Below, piece by piece: positions 7,339-15,439 of a stretch of DNA of 16,911 nt (the first letter of the stretch is position 1; each line of letters opens with the position of its first letter). Position numbers and translations under genes: made by a program. The stretch lies in the NCBI GenBank assembly GCA_016928935.1, contig JAFGJU010000050.1:1-16911 (forward strand). The letters run 5' to 3'. This DNA is from Candidatus Eiseniibacteriota bacterium. GTDB taxonomy: Bacteria; Eisenbacteria; RBG-16-71-46; JAFGJU01. The notes under the pieces were generated by a model. The model was not told the origin of the DNA. It did no database searches and was given only the letters and a program-made list of their open reading frames with translations.

Positions 7339-8611
7339 GACTTTCGGGTGCAAGCTCAATCAATATGATTCGCAGCTGATCACAGAGAGTTTCGCCAGAA
7401 GCGGATACGGAATAGCGAAGGACCCGTCGACAGCCGACGTCTGGGTGGTCAATACGTGCAGCGTGACCGCCCGGAGCGACTACCAGGCCCGGCAGCTCGT
7501 GAGGCGGGCTGTGCGGTCTGGGACGAAGCCGCTGGTGGTCGTGACGGGCTGCTATTCGCAGCGCGCTCCGGAAGAGCTGGCAAGAATAGAGGGAGTGGGG
7601 CTGGTGACAGGCAATGTCGAGAAGGCCTCGCTCCCTCGACTCGTTGATGGACTTACGCCGGGGGAGCTCGCCAGAACCGTCGTGTCGCCCCCGGACGAGG
7701 AGGGCTGTGCCGCCGGATGCGGGCCGGAGTTCCAGCGGCGTGCGAGGGCGCTGGTCAAGGTGCAGGTAGGCTGCGACTCGTCGTGCTCGTACTGCGTTGT
7801 GCCTTCGGTCAGGGGCAAGTCCAGGAGCGTGAGGGCTCGAGACGTGTTGAGGGAAGTGGCGGCTGTGACGGAAAGAGGGTACACAGAAGTGGTGCTGACC
7901 GGCGCGCGGGTCGGCAGCTACAGGGACGTGACTGCGGGCGGGCTCTCCCTGTCCGGCCTGGTCGAGGCGCTTGTGGACGCCGGCACGGGTTTCCGGATTC
8001 GCTTGAGCTCCCTCGAGCCGGCGGAGGTGTCGCAATCGCTCCTCGAGGCGGCGGGCGGAGACCGGGTGTGCCCGCACTTCCACGTGCCGCTCCAGAGCGG
8101 CGACGACGGGATTCTGCGCGCCATGGGGAGGCCGTACTCGGCGTCCGAATACGCCGAGCGCATCCGGTGGGTAGTGGAGGCGCTGCCGCACGCGTGCGTG
8201 GGCGCGGACGTGATAGCGGGCTTCCCGGGGGAGACGGAGGCGCGCTTCGCACGCACCTACGGGCTCGTGGAGCGGCTTCCGCTGGCGTATCTCCACGTGT
8301 TTCCCTTCTCCGGAAGGCCCGGGACGGCGGCCGTGCGCATGAAAGGTGAGGTCCCCGGGGTGGTCAAGAAGGCCAGAGTGAGGGCTCTCATGGAGCTGAG
8401 CGAGACGAAGAGGAGGGAGTTCGCGCTTTCGCGCGCGGGCTCCTACGAGACTGCCGTGCTGGAGCAGCAGAACGAGGACGGCTCCTGGACTGCCACCACC
8501 GGCAATTACCTCAAGGTGCGCGTGCAGAGCGCGGGCAGGGCCGCGGGTGAGGCGGTCAGGGTGAAGATCGGGAGTCTCAGCGAGGGCCGGTTGGCCGCCG
8601 AAGAGTGCTAG
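7319..8611 (+). CDS. mtaB: tRNA t6A37 C2-methylthiotransferase MtaB
   Basis: A 430-residue radical-SAM methylthiotransferase that converts t6A to ms2t6A at position 37 of ANN-reading tRNAs. The N-terminal UPF0004 domain carries its three cluster cysteines in FGCKLNQYDS (C11), VNTCSVT (C47) and TGCYSQ (C78). The radical-SAM CX3CX2C is CDSSCSYC (C152, C156, C159). A TRAM-like domain follows near the C-terminus. GCKLNQYDS, NTCSVTARSDYQARQ and GCYSQ fit the MtaB (YqeV) branch better than MiaB or RimO. The ATG at 7319 lies inside the end of rpsA (20-base overlap), with AGGAG 13 bases upstream, so translation is probably coupled to S1. The frame is open upstream, but that sequence lies wholly within the rpsA tail. 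miaB follows after one base. Confidence 0.92.
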   Translation: MRQVLVRTFGCKLNQYDSQLITESFARSGYGIAKDPSTADVWVVNTCSVTARSDYQARQLVRRAVRSGTKPLVVVTGCYSQRAPEELARIEGVGLVTGNVEKASLPRLVDGLTPGELARTVVSPPDEEGCAAGCGPEFQRRARALVKVQVGCDSSCSYCVVPSVRGKSRSVRARDVLREVAAVTERGYTEVVLTGARVGSYRDVTAGGLSLSGLVEALVDAGTGFRIRLSSLEPAEVSQSLLEAAGGDRVCPHFHVPLQSGDDGILRAMGRPYSASEYAERIRWVVEALPHACVGADVIAGFPGETEARFARTYGLVERLPLAYLHVFPFSGRPGTAAVRMKGEVPGVVKKARVRALMELSETKRREFALSRAGSYETAVLEQQNEDGSWTATTGNYLKVRVQSAGRAAGEAVRVKIGSLSEGRLAAEEC

Positions 8612-8612
8612 G

Positions 8613-9914
8613 ATGAGATACTACGTCGAGACCTACGGCTGCCAGATGAACGTCTACGATTCTAAGAAGATCGAGGAGGTGCTCACCGCCGAAGGCCTTT
8701 CACGGGCCGCCCGGCCGGAGGAAGCCGACGTCATCATAGTCAATACCTGCAGCGTGAGGGAGCACGCCGAGAACAGGGCTCTGACCAGGATAGGCGAGCT
8801 CTCTCTCAAGGCCGCGCCGCGAAAGGCCGTCGTCGCTGTGTGCGGGTGCATGGCGCAGAGGATGGGCTCCGAGCTGTTCAAGAACCGGGCCGTGCGGCTG
8901 GTGCTGGGGCCCGATTCGTACTCCAAGCTTGCGGGTTACCTGCGGGCCGCGGTGACGGACGGGGCCAAGCTACTGGACACGGCGAGGGACCGCAGCTTTC
9001 GTTTCCAGGCGTCGGAAGGGTTCCGGGACTGGGGGCTAAGGGGTTTCGTCAGCATAACGAAGGGCTGCAGCAACAGCTGCAGCTACTGCATAGTGCCGGC
9101 CGTCAGGGGTCCTGCCGTGAGCCGCCCGCGGGACGAAGTGCTGAAGGAGACTCTGGCCCAGTGGCGAAGCGGAGTGAGGGACGTGACCCTCATAGGCCAG
9201 AACGTGAACGCGTATAGGTACGGCGGCACGGGGTTTTCCACGCTCCTCTCCGACGTCGCCGAACTGGTGCCGGAAGCCAGGGTAAGGTTTACGACTTCTC
9301 ACCCGCGCGACATGGACGACTCGGTCATCGGGGTGATGGCGGTCAGGCCGAACGTCTGCGAGCACATACATCTCCCCCTCCAGTCCGGCTCCGACCGCGT
9401 GCTGGAGAGCATGAACAGAGGCTACACGCGGGACAGGTACAGGGCGATAGTGTCTGCTGCCAGGAAGGCGATGCCCGGCGTGAGCATAACGACCGACATA
9501 ATCGTGGGGTACCCCGGCGAGAGCGTGGAAGAGTACGAGGAAACATACTCTTTCTTCGAGGAGATGCAGTTCGACTCGGCGTTCATGTTCAAGTTCTCGG
9601 CCAGGCCGGGCACGGCTGCCTCTCGCATGTCCGACGAGGTGCCGAGGCAGGAGAAGGAGAGGAGGCTGGCCCGGCTGATGGAGCTGGAGCGCCGCCTGGC
9701 CTCAGCCGCGAGCGCCCGACTGGTCGGCAGGGAGATGGAGGTACTGGTGGAAGGGCGCAAGATTAAGGACGGCGTTGAGCTCCTCACCGGGAGGACCAGG
9801 TGCAACAGGACGGTGCTGTTCCGGGGGGCGAGCGAATTGAGTGGTAAGTTGGTCTCCGTCAGGATAGATTCTTCGAAGGGTGTCTCGCTGTCGGGATGCC
9901 TGGTGAGTGCATGA
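8613..9914 (+). CDS. miaB: tRNA i6A37 C2-methylthiotransferase MiaB
   Basis: A 433-residue radical-SAM enzyme that methylthiolates i6A37 in UNN-reading tRNAs to ms2i6A. MiaB hallmarks are exact: TYGCQMNVYDS at the N-terminus (C10), NTCSVREHAENRA (C46), CGCMAQRMG (functional Cys about 79), and the SAM-cluster motif CSNSCSYC (C152, C156, C159) followed by IVPAVRGPAVSRP. A C-terminal TRAM domain (about 370-433) contains MEVLVEGRKIKDGVELLTGRTRCNR. It sits one base after mtaB, and the two share the same domain order and identical cysteine positions for the SAM cluster, so they are paralogues in tandem. Its substrate precursor i6A needs MiaA, which is not in this window. Confidence 0.95.
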   Translation: MRYYVETYGCQMNVYDSKKIEEVLTAEGLSRAARPEEADVIIVNTCSVREHAENRALTRIGELSLKAAPRKAVVAVCGCMAQRMGSELFKNRAVRLVLGPDSYSKLAGYLRAAVTDGAKLLDTARDRSFRFQASEGFRDWGLRGFVSITKGCSNSCSYCIVPAVRGPAVSRPRDEVLKETLAQWRSGVRDVTLIGQNVNAYRYGGTGFSTLLSDVAELVPEARVRFTTSHPRDMDDSVIGVMAVRPNVCEHIHLPLQSGSDRVLESMNRGYTRDRYRAIVSAARKAMPGVSITTDIIVGYPGESVEEYEETYSFFEEMQFDSAFMFKFSARPGTAASRMSDEVPRQEKERRLARLMELERRLASAASARLVGREMEVLVEGRKIKDGVELLTGRTRCNRTVLFRGASELSGKLVSVRIDSSKGVSLSGCLVSA

Positions 9915-9921
9915 TTCATTC

Positions 9922-9927
9922 AGGAGG
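9922..9927 (+). promoter_or_regulatory. Ribosome binding site of lapA
   Basis: AGGAGG sits directly on the GTG at 9927 but eight bases before the TTG at 9936. The spacing favours the TTG as the real start of lapA. Confidence 0.65.
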
Positions 9928-9935
9928 TGACGGCC

Positions 9936-10259
9936 TTGTGGTTCGTTAGGATGTTCTTCCTGCTCGTGGTGTTCGTGGTCGTGCTCGGTTTCGCGCTTCT
10001 CAACAACGACAAGCATGTCGACATCGCCTTCTTCTTTCCTCAAGAGAGCAACACCTACGAAGTACACCTGATTTTCGCGCTCTTCGGAGCGTTCGTGGTG
10101 GGCATGCTCGTCTGGTTCTTCCTGTCAATAGGGCACGACGTCAGGGTGAGAAGGGACGCTTCGAGGCTCAAGAAGGAGAACAAGAAGCTGCTCGAGGAGC
10201 TGAACGCCCTCAGGAACCTCCCGCTGGACGAGGTGAGCGTGAAGCCTGAGCGCGACTAA
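9936..10259 (+). CDS. lapA: LapA-domain (DUF1049) inner-membrane protein
   Basis: A 107-residue membrane protein of the LapA/DUF1049 family. Two hydrophobic helices are visible, about residues 5-22 (FFLLVVFVVVLGFALL) and 44-67 (HLIFALFGAFVVGMLVWFFL). Between them is the family FALLNND segment and a short strand-like VDIAFFFP stretch. The C-terminus is a charged coiled coil (DASRLKKENKKLLEELNALRN). In Escherichia coli LapA acts with LapB to set LPS levels by controlling LpxC turnover through FtsH. Here lapB follows 42 bases downstream in the same order, which strengthens the call. The start is TTG, chosen by Shine-Dalgarno spacing; GTG 9927 would add three residues. Confidence 0.85.
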   Translation: MWFVRMFFLLVVFVVVLGFALLNNDKHVDIAFFFPQESNTYEVHLIFALFGAFVVGMLVWFFLSIGHDVRVRRDASRLKKENKKLLEELNALRNLPLDEVSVKPERD

Positions 10260-10260
10260 G

Positions 10261-10275
10261 CGGGCCACGGGCCCG
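10261..10275 (+). repeat. GC-rich inverted repeat between lapA and lapB
   Basis: CGGGCC, three bases ACG, then GGCCCG: a perfect six-pair inverted repeat directly after the lapA stop and about 16 bases before the lapB Shine-Dalgarno (GGAG at 10291-10294). There is no T run, so it is not a typical terminator; it could mark the mRNA end of lapA or be chance in GC-rich DNA. Confidence 0.3.
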
Positions 10276-10301
10276 GGCATCAAGAACACTGGAGAGCCCA
10301 C

Positions 10302-11465
10302 ATGTATTCACATGCTCTTCTAGCGATATTGCTGTTGGCGGTCGTCCTGGCCGCGTACCTGGTCTGGCGCGTAAGGAGGCGGTGTGCTCCGGCGGGTGGG
10401 GCGAACGATTCGGCATACGCGCGAGCCCTCAACCTGCTGCTGGAAGGCGACGAGGACGGGGCCATGCGGAACTTCAAGGAAGCCACGAGGGACGACACGC
10501 AGAACGTGGACGCCTACGTCCGGCTCGGCGACCTGTTGCGCAAGCGGGGTGAGGTAGAGAAGGCGTTGCGCATTCACCGCTCGCTGACCGTGAGGTCCAT
10601 CTCGGACCAGGCGGTGCTGGAGTCGCTGTACAGGAGTCTGGCCGAGGACTACGTGGCCTGCGGGAAGTACTCGGATGCGCTTCAGTGGAGTCAGAAAATC
10701 AGGGCCATGAACAAACACAGCACCTTCCCGCTCAAGCTGATGGTGCGCGTCTACGAGATACAGAGAGAGTGGGACAAGGCCTACGAGATGCAGGAAGAGC
10801 TGGCCAGACTGGAGGGGAGGCGCGGCAGGCCGTTCCTGGCGCTGTACAAGAGCCAGATAGGATACGACCTGATGAAGAGGGGGAAGCCCAAAGACGCACG
10901 AAGGTACTTCAACGACGCGCTCAGACTGGACAGCGAGTGTGTGCCGGCCCTGTTGTACCTGGGAGACATATACTTCGATGAGGGCAACCTGCGCAGGGCC
11001 ATCGGCCTCTGGGAGCTCATCGCTTCCAGGTTCCCGAAGGTGGCGCACATCGTGTTCGCGCGGCTCGAGAAGGCGTATTTCCAGAGGGGGAATCTCAGCG
11101 ACATAGTGGCCGTGTACGAGGCGGTGTTGAAGGAGAGTCCCAAGAACGTGAGGACATTGGTGGAGCTGGCGTGCCTGCATCAGAAGAGGGGTGACTTGAA
11201 GGAAGCAACGAGAGTGCTGAGAGAGGCGCTGTCGTACGACCCGGCCTCGGCGCTGGCCAGGCAACATCTGATAGCGTTCCTGTATGAGGCCGGCCAGACC
11301 GAAGAGGCAGTCGAGGAGATAAAGAGACTGGTCGAAGTGATGGGACCGAGGACCGAGGACTACGTCTGCTCGAAGTGCGGTTACCGGTCGGCGGACGTGC
11401 TCTGGCGCTGCCCCAAGTGCCAGTCCTGGGAGACGTTCCTGCAGCACGGCACGAGCGGGGTGTAG
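10302..11465 (+). CDS. lapB: LapB-like TPR protein with C-terminal rubredoxin-type zinc/iron site
   Basis: A 387-residue protein with the full LapB (YciM) architecture. An N-terminal membrane anchor (about residues 5-25, ALLAILLLAVVLAAYLVW) is followed by RRR on the cytoplasmic side. TPR-like helical repeats run from about 35 to 340; clear ones include the ALNLLLEGDEDGAMRNFKEA, YVRLGDLLRKRGEVEKAL and ALRLDSECVPALLYLGDIYF stretches. A rubredoxin-like metal site ends the protein: CSKC (C356, C359) and CPKC (C370, C373). In E. coli LapB recruits LpxC to FtsH and coordinates LPS synthesis and export. Finding lapA next door supports this role and implies an LPS-type outer membrane. The next gene begins immediately after the stop. 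Confidence 0.9.
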   Translation: MYSHALLAILLLAVVLAAYLVWRVRRRCAPAGGANDSAYARALNLLLEGDEDGAMRNFKEATRDDTQNVDAYVRLGDLLRKRGEVEKALRIHRSLTVRSISDQAVLESLYRSLAEDYVACGKYSDALQWSQKIRAMNKHSTFPLKLMVRVYEIQREWDKAYEMQEELARLEGRRGRPFLALYKSQIGYDLMKRGKPKDARRYFNDALRLDSECVPALLYLGDIYFDEGNLRRAIGLWELIASRFPKVAHIVFARLEKAYFQRGNLSDIVAVYEAVLKESPKNVRTLVELACLHQKRGDLKEATRVLREALSYDPASALARQHLIAFLYEAGQTEEAVEEIKRLVEVMGPRTEDYVCSKCGYRSADVLWRCPKCQSWETFLQHGTSGV

Positions 11466-12491
11466 ATGAGAAAGCTCTGCATCTTTTCCGCGGTCCTGTT
11501 CGTGGCGTTGTCCGCGCCGCCTGCCGTCCGGCCGTCGGCGGCCGAGACCGACACTGCCAGGGCGTGGGCGCTGCTGCAGGAAGGGCGGCGAACGGAGGCA
11601 GACAGGCTGGCCGTCCGCGCTTTCGCGAATGCCGCGAGCCAGAGGGAGAAGGGAGAGGCGCTGCTCTTGCAGGCGTTGTGTGTGTCGGACGGAGAGGCGG
11701 CGGAGGCAGCGCTCAGTAGGTTTTTGTCTGAGTACGCGGGCCATCCGCTGGAGTGGAGGGCCGAGATGGAGCTCGGCCTGCACGACTACGCCGTGGGCGC
11801 GTACATTCAGGCGGGCAGGCACTTTAGCCGCGCCGCGGGCCTGAAGGCTCCGAAACGGGAGCAGGTGAAGGCCAGGTACTGGCTCGGACTGTCGCGCATG
11901 GGTTCGGGGAACTACACGCAGTCCAGGAGGGAGTTTGAAGCGGTGAGGACGGACGACGGGGGTACCGGCCTGTCGGCGGCGGCCTCGCTGGGCGTGGCCG
12001 ACTGCATGCGCCAGGAGGGCAGCTACGCGGCGGCCCTGGCGGAGTACACAAGGTTGGAGGCGGGGCCGGGGGGCGGCGACTGGATGCCCCAGGCGCTGCA
12101 CGGCGCCGGCGTGTGCCTCGAGAAGTTGAAGAGGGAGGCCGAGGCGAGGGAGGTGTATGGCAGGCTGGTCAGGGAGTTTCCGTCCAGTCTCGAGGCCGTC
12201 GCGGTCAGGAGCAAGCTCAGGGCCGGGGTGGGGGCGGCACCGCAGAAGGCGGCCGTGTCCGGTTACACCATCCAGGCCGGGGCCTTCAGTCAGGAAGCGA
12301 ACGCAAGAAAGCTGGTCGGTTCTCTCACCCGGAAGGGAGTCACCGGGCTGAGCGTGGCCAGGGAGGAGCGCGGCGGTCGCGTCCTCTTCATAGTGTACCT
12401 CGGGGAATTCCCCACCAGAGAGGCCGCTCAGGAGAAGATGAGGGAGCTGTCTGCGCGGCTCGGCCTTTCCTTCGGCGTGGTCGCGAGGTAG
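11466..12491 (+). CDS. Secreted TPR-repeat protein with C-terminal SPOR domain
   Basis: A 341-residue predicted periplasmic protein. It begins with a signal peptide (MRKLCIFSAVLFVALSAPP) with likely cleavage after PSAA at about residue 26; the Cys at position 5 is too early to be a lipobox. Residues about 30-250 hold TPR/Sel1-like helical repeats of the tol-pal/YbgF kind (ALLQEGRRTEADRLAVRAF, ARYWLGLSRMGSGNYTQSRR). The C-terminus (about 264-341) is a SPOR domain: YTIQAGAFSQEANARKLV and VLFIVYLGEFPTREAAQEKM. SPOR domains bind glycan strands stripped of stem peptides at the division septum, so a role in septal or peripheral peptidoglycan is likely. It starts directly after the lapB stop, making an envelope operon lapA-lapB-SPOR. 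The exact orthologue is not recognised. Confidence 0.82.
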   Translation: MRKLCIFSAVLFVALSAPPAVRPSAAETDTARAWALLQEGRRTEADRLAVRAFANAASQREKGEALLLQALCVSDGEAAEAALSRFLSEYAGHPLEWRAEMELGLHDYAVGAYIQAGRHFSRAAGLKAPKREQVKARYWLGLSRMGSGNYTQSRREFEAVRTDDGGTGLSAAASLGVADCMRQEGSYAAALAEYTRLEAGPGGGDWMPQALHGAGVCLEKLKREAEAREVYGRLVREFPSSLEAVAVRSKLRAGVGAAPQKAAVSGYTIQAGAFSQEANARKLVGSLTRKGVTGLSVAREERGGRVLFIVYLGEFPTREAAQEKMRELSARLGLSFGVVAR

Positions 12492-12531
12492 CGCGAGGCC
12501 TGCACGGAAGCCCGCCGTTCCCGTCCACAGG

Positions 12532-15186
12532 GTGGATACAGTGACGAAACAGACGCCCCTAATGAAACAGTACTCCCGGATAAAGGAGAAACACCGGGAT
12601 TCCATATTACTTTTTCGCATGGGCGACTTCTACGAGATGTTCTACGAAGACGCGCTGACCGCCTCGAGGGTGTTGGGCCTGACACTGACTTCCCGCGACA
12701 AGGACTCTGAGGGTCGGGTCCCTCTGGCGGGAATCCCCTGGCACAGCGCGGAACGCTACATATCCCGGCTGATCGAGAACGGATACAGCGTGGCAGTGTG
12801 CGACCAGACCGAAGCGCCGGACCGTCGAAAGAAGCTGGTGGCCCGGGAGGTGGTGGAAGTCATAACTCCGGGGACCGTGCTCTCGGAAGGGCTGCTGGAG
12901 GCCGGAAGGAACAACTACGTGGCGTCGGTGGCCGGGGACGATCCCTGCGGCATCGCAGTGGCGGACGTGTCGACGGGCGAGTTCTCGGCAGGAGCCGTGC
13001 AACGCTCGGAGCTGGTGGGAGAGTTGGAGAGGCTCTCTCCGGCTGAAATCGTCGTGCCCGAGGGTTCGCGGGTCCGGCAGGAGCTGGAGGACATGAAGAT
13101 GCGGCGGCGCGGGCCCAAGCTCACAGTCAGGGAGGCCTGGCAGTTCTCGCCTCACGTGACGCTCTCGAACCTGACCAGTCATTTCGGAACCCCTTCCCTG
13201 GAGCCGTTCGGGTTCTCAGGCGACGAGCCGTGCGTGCTGGCTGCGGGCGCGCTGCTGGGGTACTTGAAGGAGCTCAAGGGCACGGGTCTCGGGCACATAT
13301 TCAAGCTGACAAACTACAGGCAATCAGAGCACCTGTTGATGGACGACACGACCATCCGCAACCTGGAGCTGGTGCGCTCGCTGCGGCACGGCACCGAAGA
13401 GGGGTCGCTTCTGGGGACGATCAGGCGGACCGAGACGGCTGCGGGCGCCAGGCACCTGAGGTCCGCCGTCCTGAGGCCGTTGACAGACGTGGAGTCCATC
13501 CGCCTCAGGCACGACGCGACGGACGAGCTGTTCCGGGACGTGCGACTCAGGGAGAGGTTGGGCGAGGCACTCCGAGGAATGCCGGACGTGGAGCGTGTGC
13601 TGAGCAGGATAGCCAACCGCAAGGGCGGCCCTCGCGAGATAGTCGCGCTTGGCAGGGCCCTCAGGCGAATCCCGGAGGTGAAAGCCGTGCTTTCGGGGGC
13701 CGCGTGCGAGCCGCTGACCGGGCTGGCAGAGAGCATCGGAGACACGTCGGAGCTGGCCGGCCTGATAGAGCGGGCCCTGGTGGAGGACGCTCCGGTCCTG
13801 GCCAGAGGTCCTGGGTTCATAAGGGAGGGGTACGACGAGGAGCTGGACTTGTTGAGGCTGGCCTCGAGGGAGGCCAAGGAGTGGATCGGGCGCCTGCAGG
13901 CGGCAGAAAGGGAGCGCACGGGCGTAGCGTCTCTCAGGGTGGGGTTCAACAAGGTGTTCGGCTACTACATCGAGGTCACGAAACCGAACCTGGCGCGGGT
14001 GCCGTCCGATTACATCCGAAAGCAGACGCTCGTGAACGCCGAGAGGTTCGTCACGGCGGAGCTCAAGGAGAAGGAGAACGTCGTCCTGGGTGGGGAGGAG
14101 CGAGAGCTCGAGTCGGAGATGAAGCTCCTCGCCGGGGTGCAGGACCGGGTCACTGCCGAGTCGCGCACAATCCTCGAGTCGGCTTCGGCCGTGGCGCAAG
14201 CGGACTTCCTTCTGTCTCTGGCGCGCGTGGCCCTGGAGAGGAAGTACGTGAGGCCGACGGTCGGACACGGGACGCGCATACTCCTCACTGATTCGAGGCA
14301 TCCGGTGGTGGAGGCGATGCTGGAGGACGAGACCTTCGTGCCCAACGACCTGGACTTGGACTGCGACGAGCGGCAGATGATGGTCATCACCGGCCCCAAC
14401 ATGGCCGGCAAGTCCACCTTCACGAGGCAGGCTGCGCTGGCCGTGATCCTCGCGCAGGCGGGCAGCTTCGTTCCGGCGGAGTCGGCCGAGGTCGGGATAG
14501 TGGACAGAATATTCTGCAGGCTGGGCGCCTCGGACGACATAGCAAGGGGACGGTCCACGTTTCTGGCCGAGATGAGCGAGACCGCCAGCATACTCAACAA
14601 TTGCACGCGGAGAAGCCTCGTCGTGATGGACGAGATCGGACGCGGCACGAGCACGTTCGACGGAATGAGCATAGCCTGGGCCGTGCTGGAGCACCTGCAC
14701 GAGCTGGGCCCCCGGACTCTGTTCGCGACCCACTACCACGAGCTCACTTGCCTGGAGTCGCAACTTGCCAGGGTGAGGAACTTGAACGTGCTGGTGAAGG
14801 AGTGGGGGGAGAAGATAGTGTTCGTGCACAAGGTGGTGGAGGGCTCGTCGGACAGGAGCTACGGAATACAGGTGGCCAGGCTGGCCGGCCTTCCTGACAG
14901 CGTGGTGGAGCGCGCGAGAGAAGTCCTGCTGGCCATTCAGGACGGAAAAACTGCGGGGCCGGCCCGGCCGGCGCCGCGGCGTCGGAACGCCCAGCTGGAC
15001 ATGTTCGGCGACCGGGTTGGCTTGTTGCTGGCCGAGCTGGCGGGCCTGGACACGGACCGCATGACGCCCATGGAGGCGTTGAGGACGCTGGCGCGGCTCA
15101 AAGCGAAGTATCTGGGCCCTGAAGGGCGGCCCGAGGCGGACGGAATTGAAGGAGCGAAAGAAGACAAAGCGGGAACGGGCGACTGA
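12532..15186 (+). CDS. mutS: DNA mismatch repair protein MutS
   Basis: An 884-residue MutS1, which recognises base mismatches and small loops and starts repair through MutL. The mismatch-reading Phe-X-Glu is present in RMGDFYEMFYEDA (F33, E35). The connector, lever and clamp regions follow. The ATPase has Walker A GPNMAGKST (about 621-629, Lys 627), the signature GASDDIARGRSTFLAEMSET, Walker B VVMDEIGRGTSTFDG (D700, E701) and the FATHYHEL switch (His 734). A PRRRNAQLDMF segment near the end precedes the C-terminal helices typical of MutS1. GTG 12532 is used as the start; GTG 12541, with AGGGTGG just upstream, is nearly as good and would drop three residues. mutL is not in the window. A 40-base gap separates it from the SPOR gene. 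Confidence 0.97.
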   Translation: MDTVTKQTPLMKQYSRIKEKHRDSILLFRMGDFYEMFYEDALTASRVLGLTLTSRDKDSEGRVPLAGIPWHSAERYISRLIENGYSVAVCDQTEAPDRRKKLVAREVVEVITPGTVLSEGLLEAGRNNYVASVAGDDPCGIAVADVSTGEFSAGAVQRSELVGELERLSPAEIVVPEGSRVRQELEDMKMRRRGPKLTVREAWQFSPHVTLSNLTSHFGTPSLEPFGFSGDEPCVLAAGALLGYLKELKGTGLGHIFKLTNYRQSEHLLMDDTTIRNLELVRSLRHGTEEGSLLGTIRRTETAAGARHLRSAVLRPLTDVESIRLRHDATDELFRDVRLRERLGEALRGMPDVERVLSRIANRKGGPREIVALGRALRRIPEVKAVLSGAACEPLTGLAESIGDTSELAGLIERALVEDAPVLARGPGFIREGYDEELDLLRLASREAKEWIGRLQAAERERTGVASLRVGFNKVFGYYIEVTKPNLARVPSDYIRKQTLVNAERFVTAELKEKENVVLGGEERELESEMKLLAGVQDRVTAESRTILESASAVAQADFLLSLARVALERKYVRPTVGHGTRILLTDSRHPVVEAMLEDETFVPNDLDLDCDERQMMVITGPNMAGKSTFTRQAALAVILAQAGSFVPAESAEVGIVDRIFCRLGASDDIARGRSTFLAEMSETASILNNCTRRSLVVMDEIGRGTSTFDGMSIAWAVLEHLHELGPRTLFATHYHELTCLESQLARVRNLNVLVKEWGEKIVFVHKVVEGSSDRSYGIQVARLAGLPDSVVERAREVLLAIQDGKTAGPARPAPRRRNAQLDMFGDRVGLLLAELAGLDTDRMTPMEALRTLARLKAKYLGPEGRPEADGIEGAKEDKAGTGD

Positions 15187-15202
15187 CGCGGCCGGAGAGA
15201 CG

Positions 15203-15439
15203 GTGAGCGGGGAGCGGTTCCTGGACCTGAAGGGAGCGGCCTCGCCTTACGCGCTGCTCAAGTGCATGCTCGAGCTGGAGGACCTTCCTGTGGGTGGGTT
15301 GCTGGAGGTGCTGGTCAGCGACGCCAGAGTCTCTGCGAACGTGGCGAGGTTCGTCACGGAGGAGGGGCATATGGTGGTTGAGGTGGACAGGATGGGGCCG
15401 ACGGTCTGGAGACTGGACATACGGAAGGGGGAGAGATGA
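15203..15439 (+). CDS. TusA/SirA-like small protein lacking the catalytic cysteine
   Basis: A 78-residue protein that looks like the TusA/SirA (SirA-like, UPF0033) fold: LDLKGAASPYALLKCMLELE, then LPVGGLLEVLVSD, then ANVARFVTEEGHMVVEVD and a closing WRLDIRK strand. In TusA a CPxP motif at the first helix carries the sulfur-transfer Cys. Here that place reads SPYA, so the catalytic Cys is Ser and the second Pro is Ala. One Cys lies seven residues later (LLKC). It is therefore unlikely to be an ordinary sulfurtransferase; a binding or regulatory role is a guess. GTG 15203 follows GGAGAG by three bases and gives family length; TTG 15146 would add 19 charged residues overlapping mutS. The stop overlaps the next start (ATGA). 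Confidence 0.65.
   Translation: MSGERFLDLKGAASPYALLKCMLELEDLPVGGLLEVLVSDARVSANVARFVTEEGHMVVEVDRMGPTVWRLDIRKGER

Noticed and set aside
7025..8296. A 423-codon minus-strand frame across the end of rpsA and mtaB
   Set aside because: Antisense to two conserved genes; low-complexity Arg/Pro/His-rich translation.
11466..11543. Lipoprotein signal in the SPOR protein because of the Cys at position 5
   Set aside because: The Cys lies before the hydrophobic core, not after it, so a lipobox is not formed; an ordinary signal peptide fits better.
10320..12620. A 766-codon open frame on the minus strand across lapB and the SPOR gene
   Set aside because: It is antisense to two well-supported genes, its translation is rich in Arg, Leu, Pro, Gln and His without domain motifs, and such long antisense frames are expected in GC-rich DNA.
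13324..14829. A 501-codon minus-strand frame inside mutS
   Set aside because: Fully antisense to conserved MutS coding sequence with the same composition artefact and no recognisable motif.
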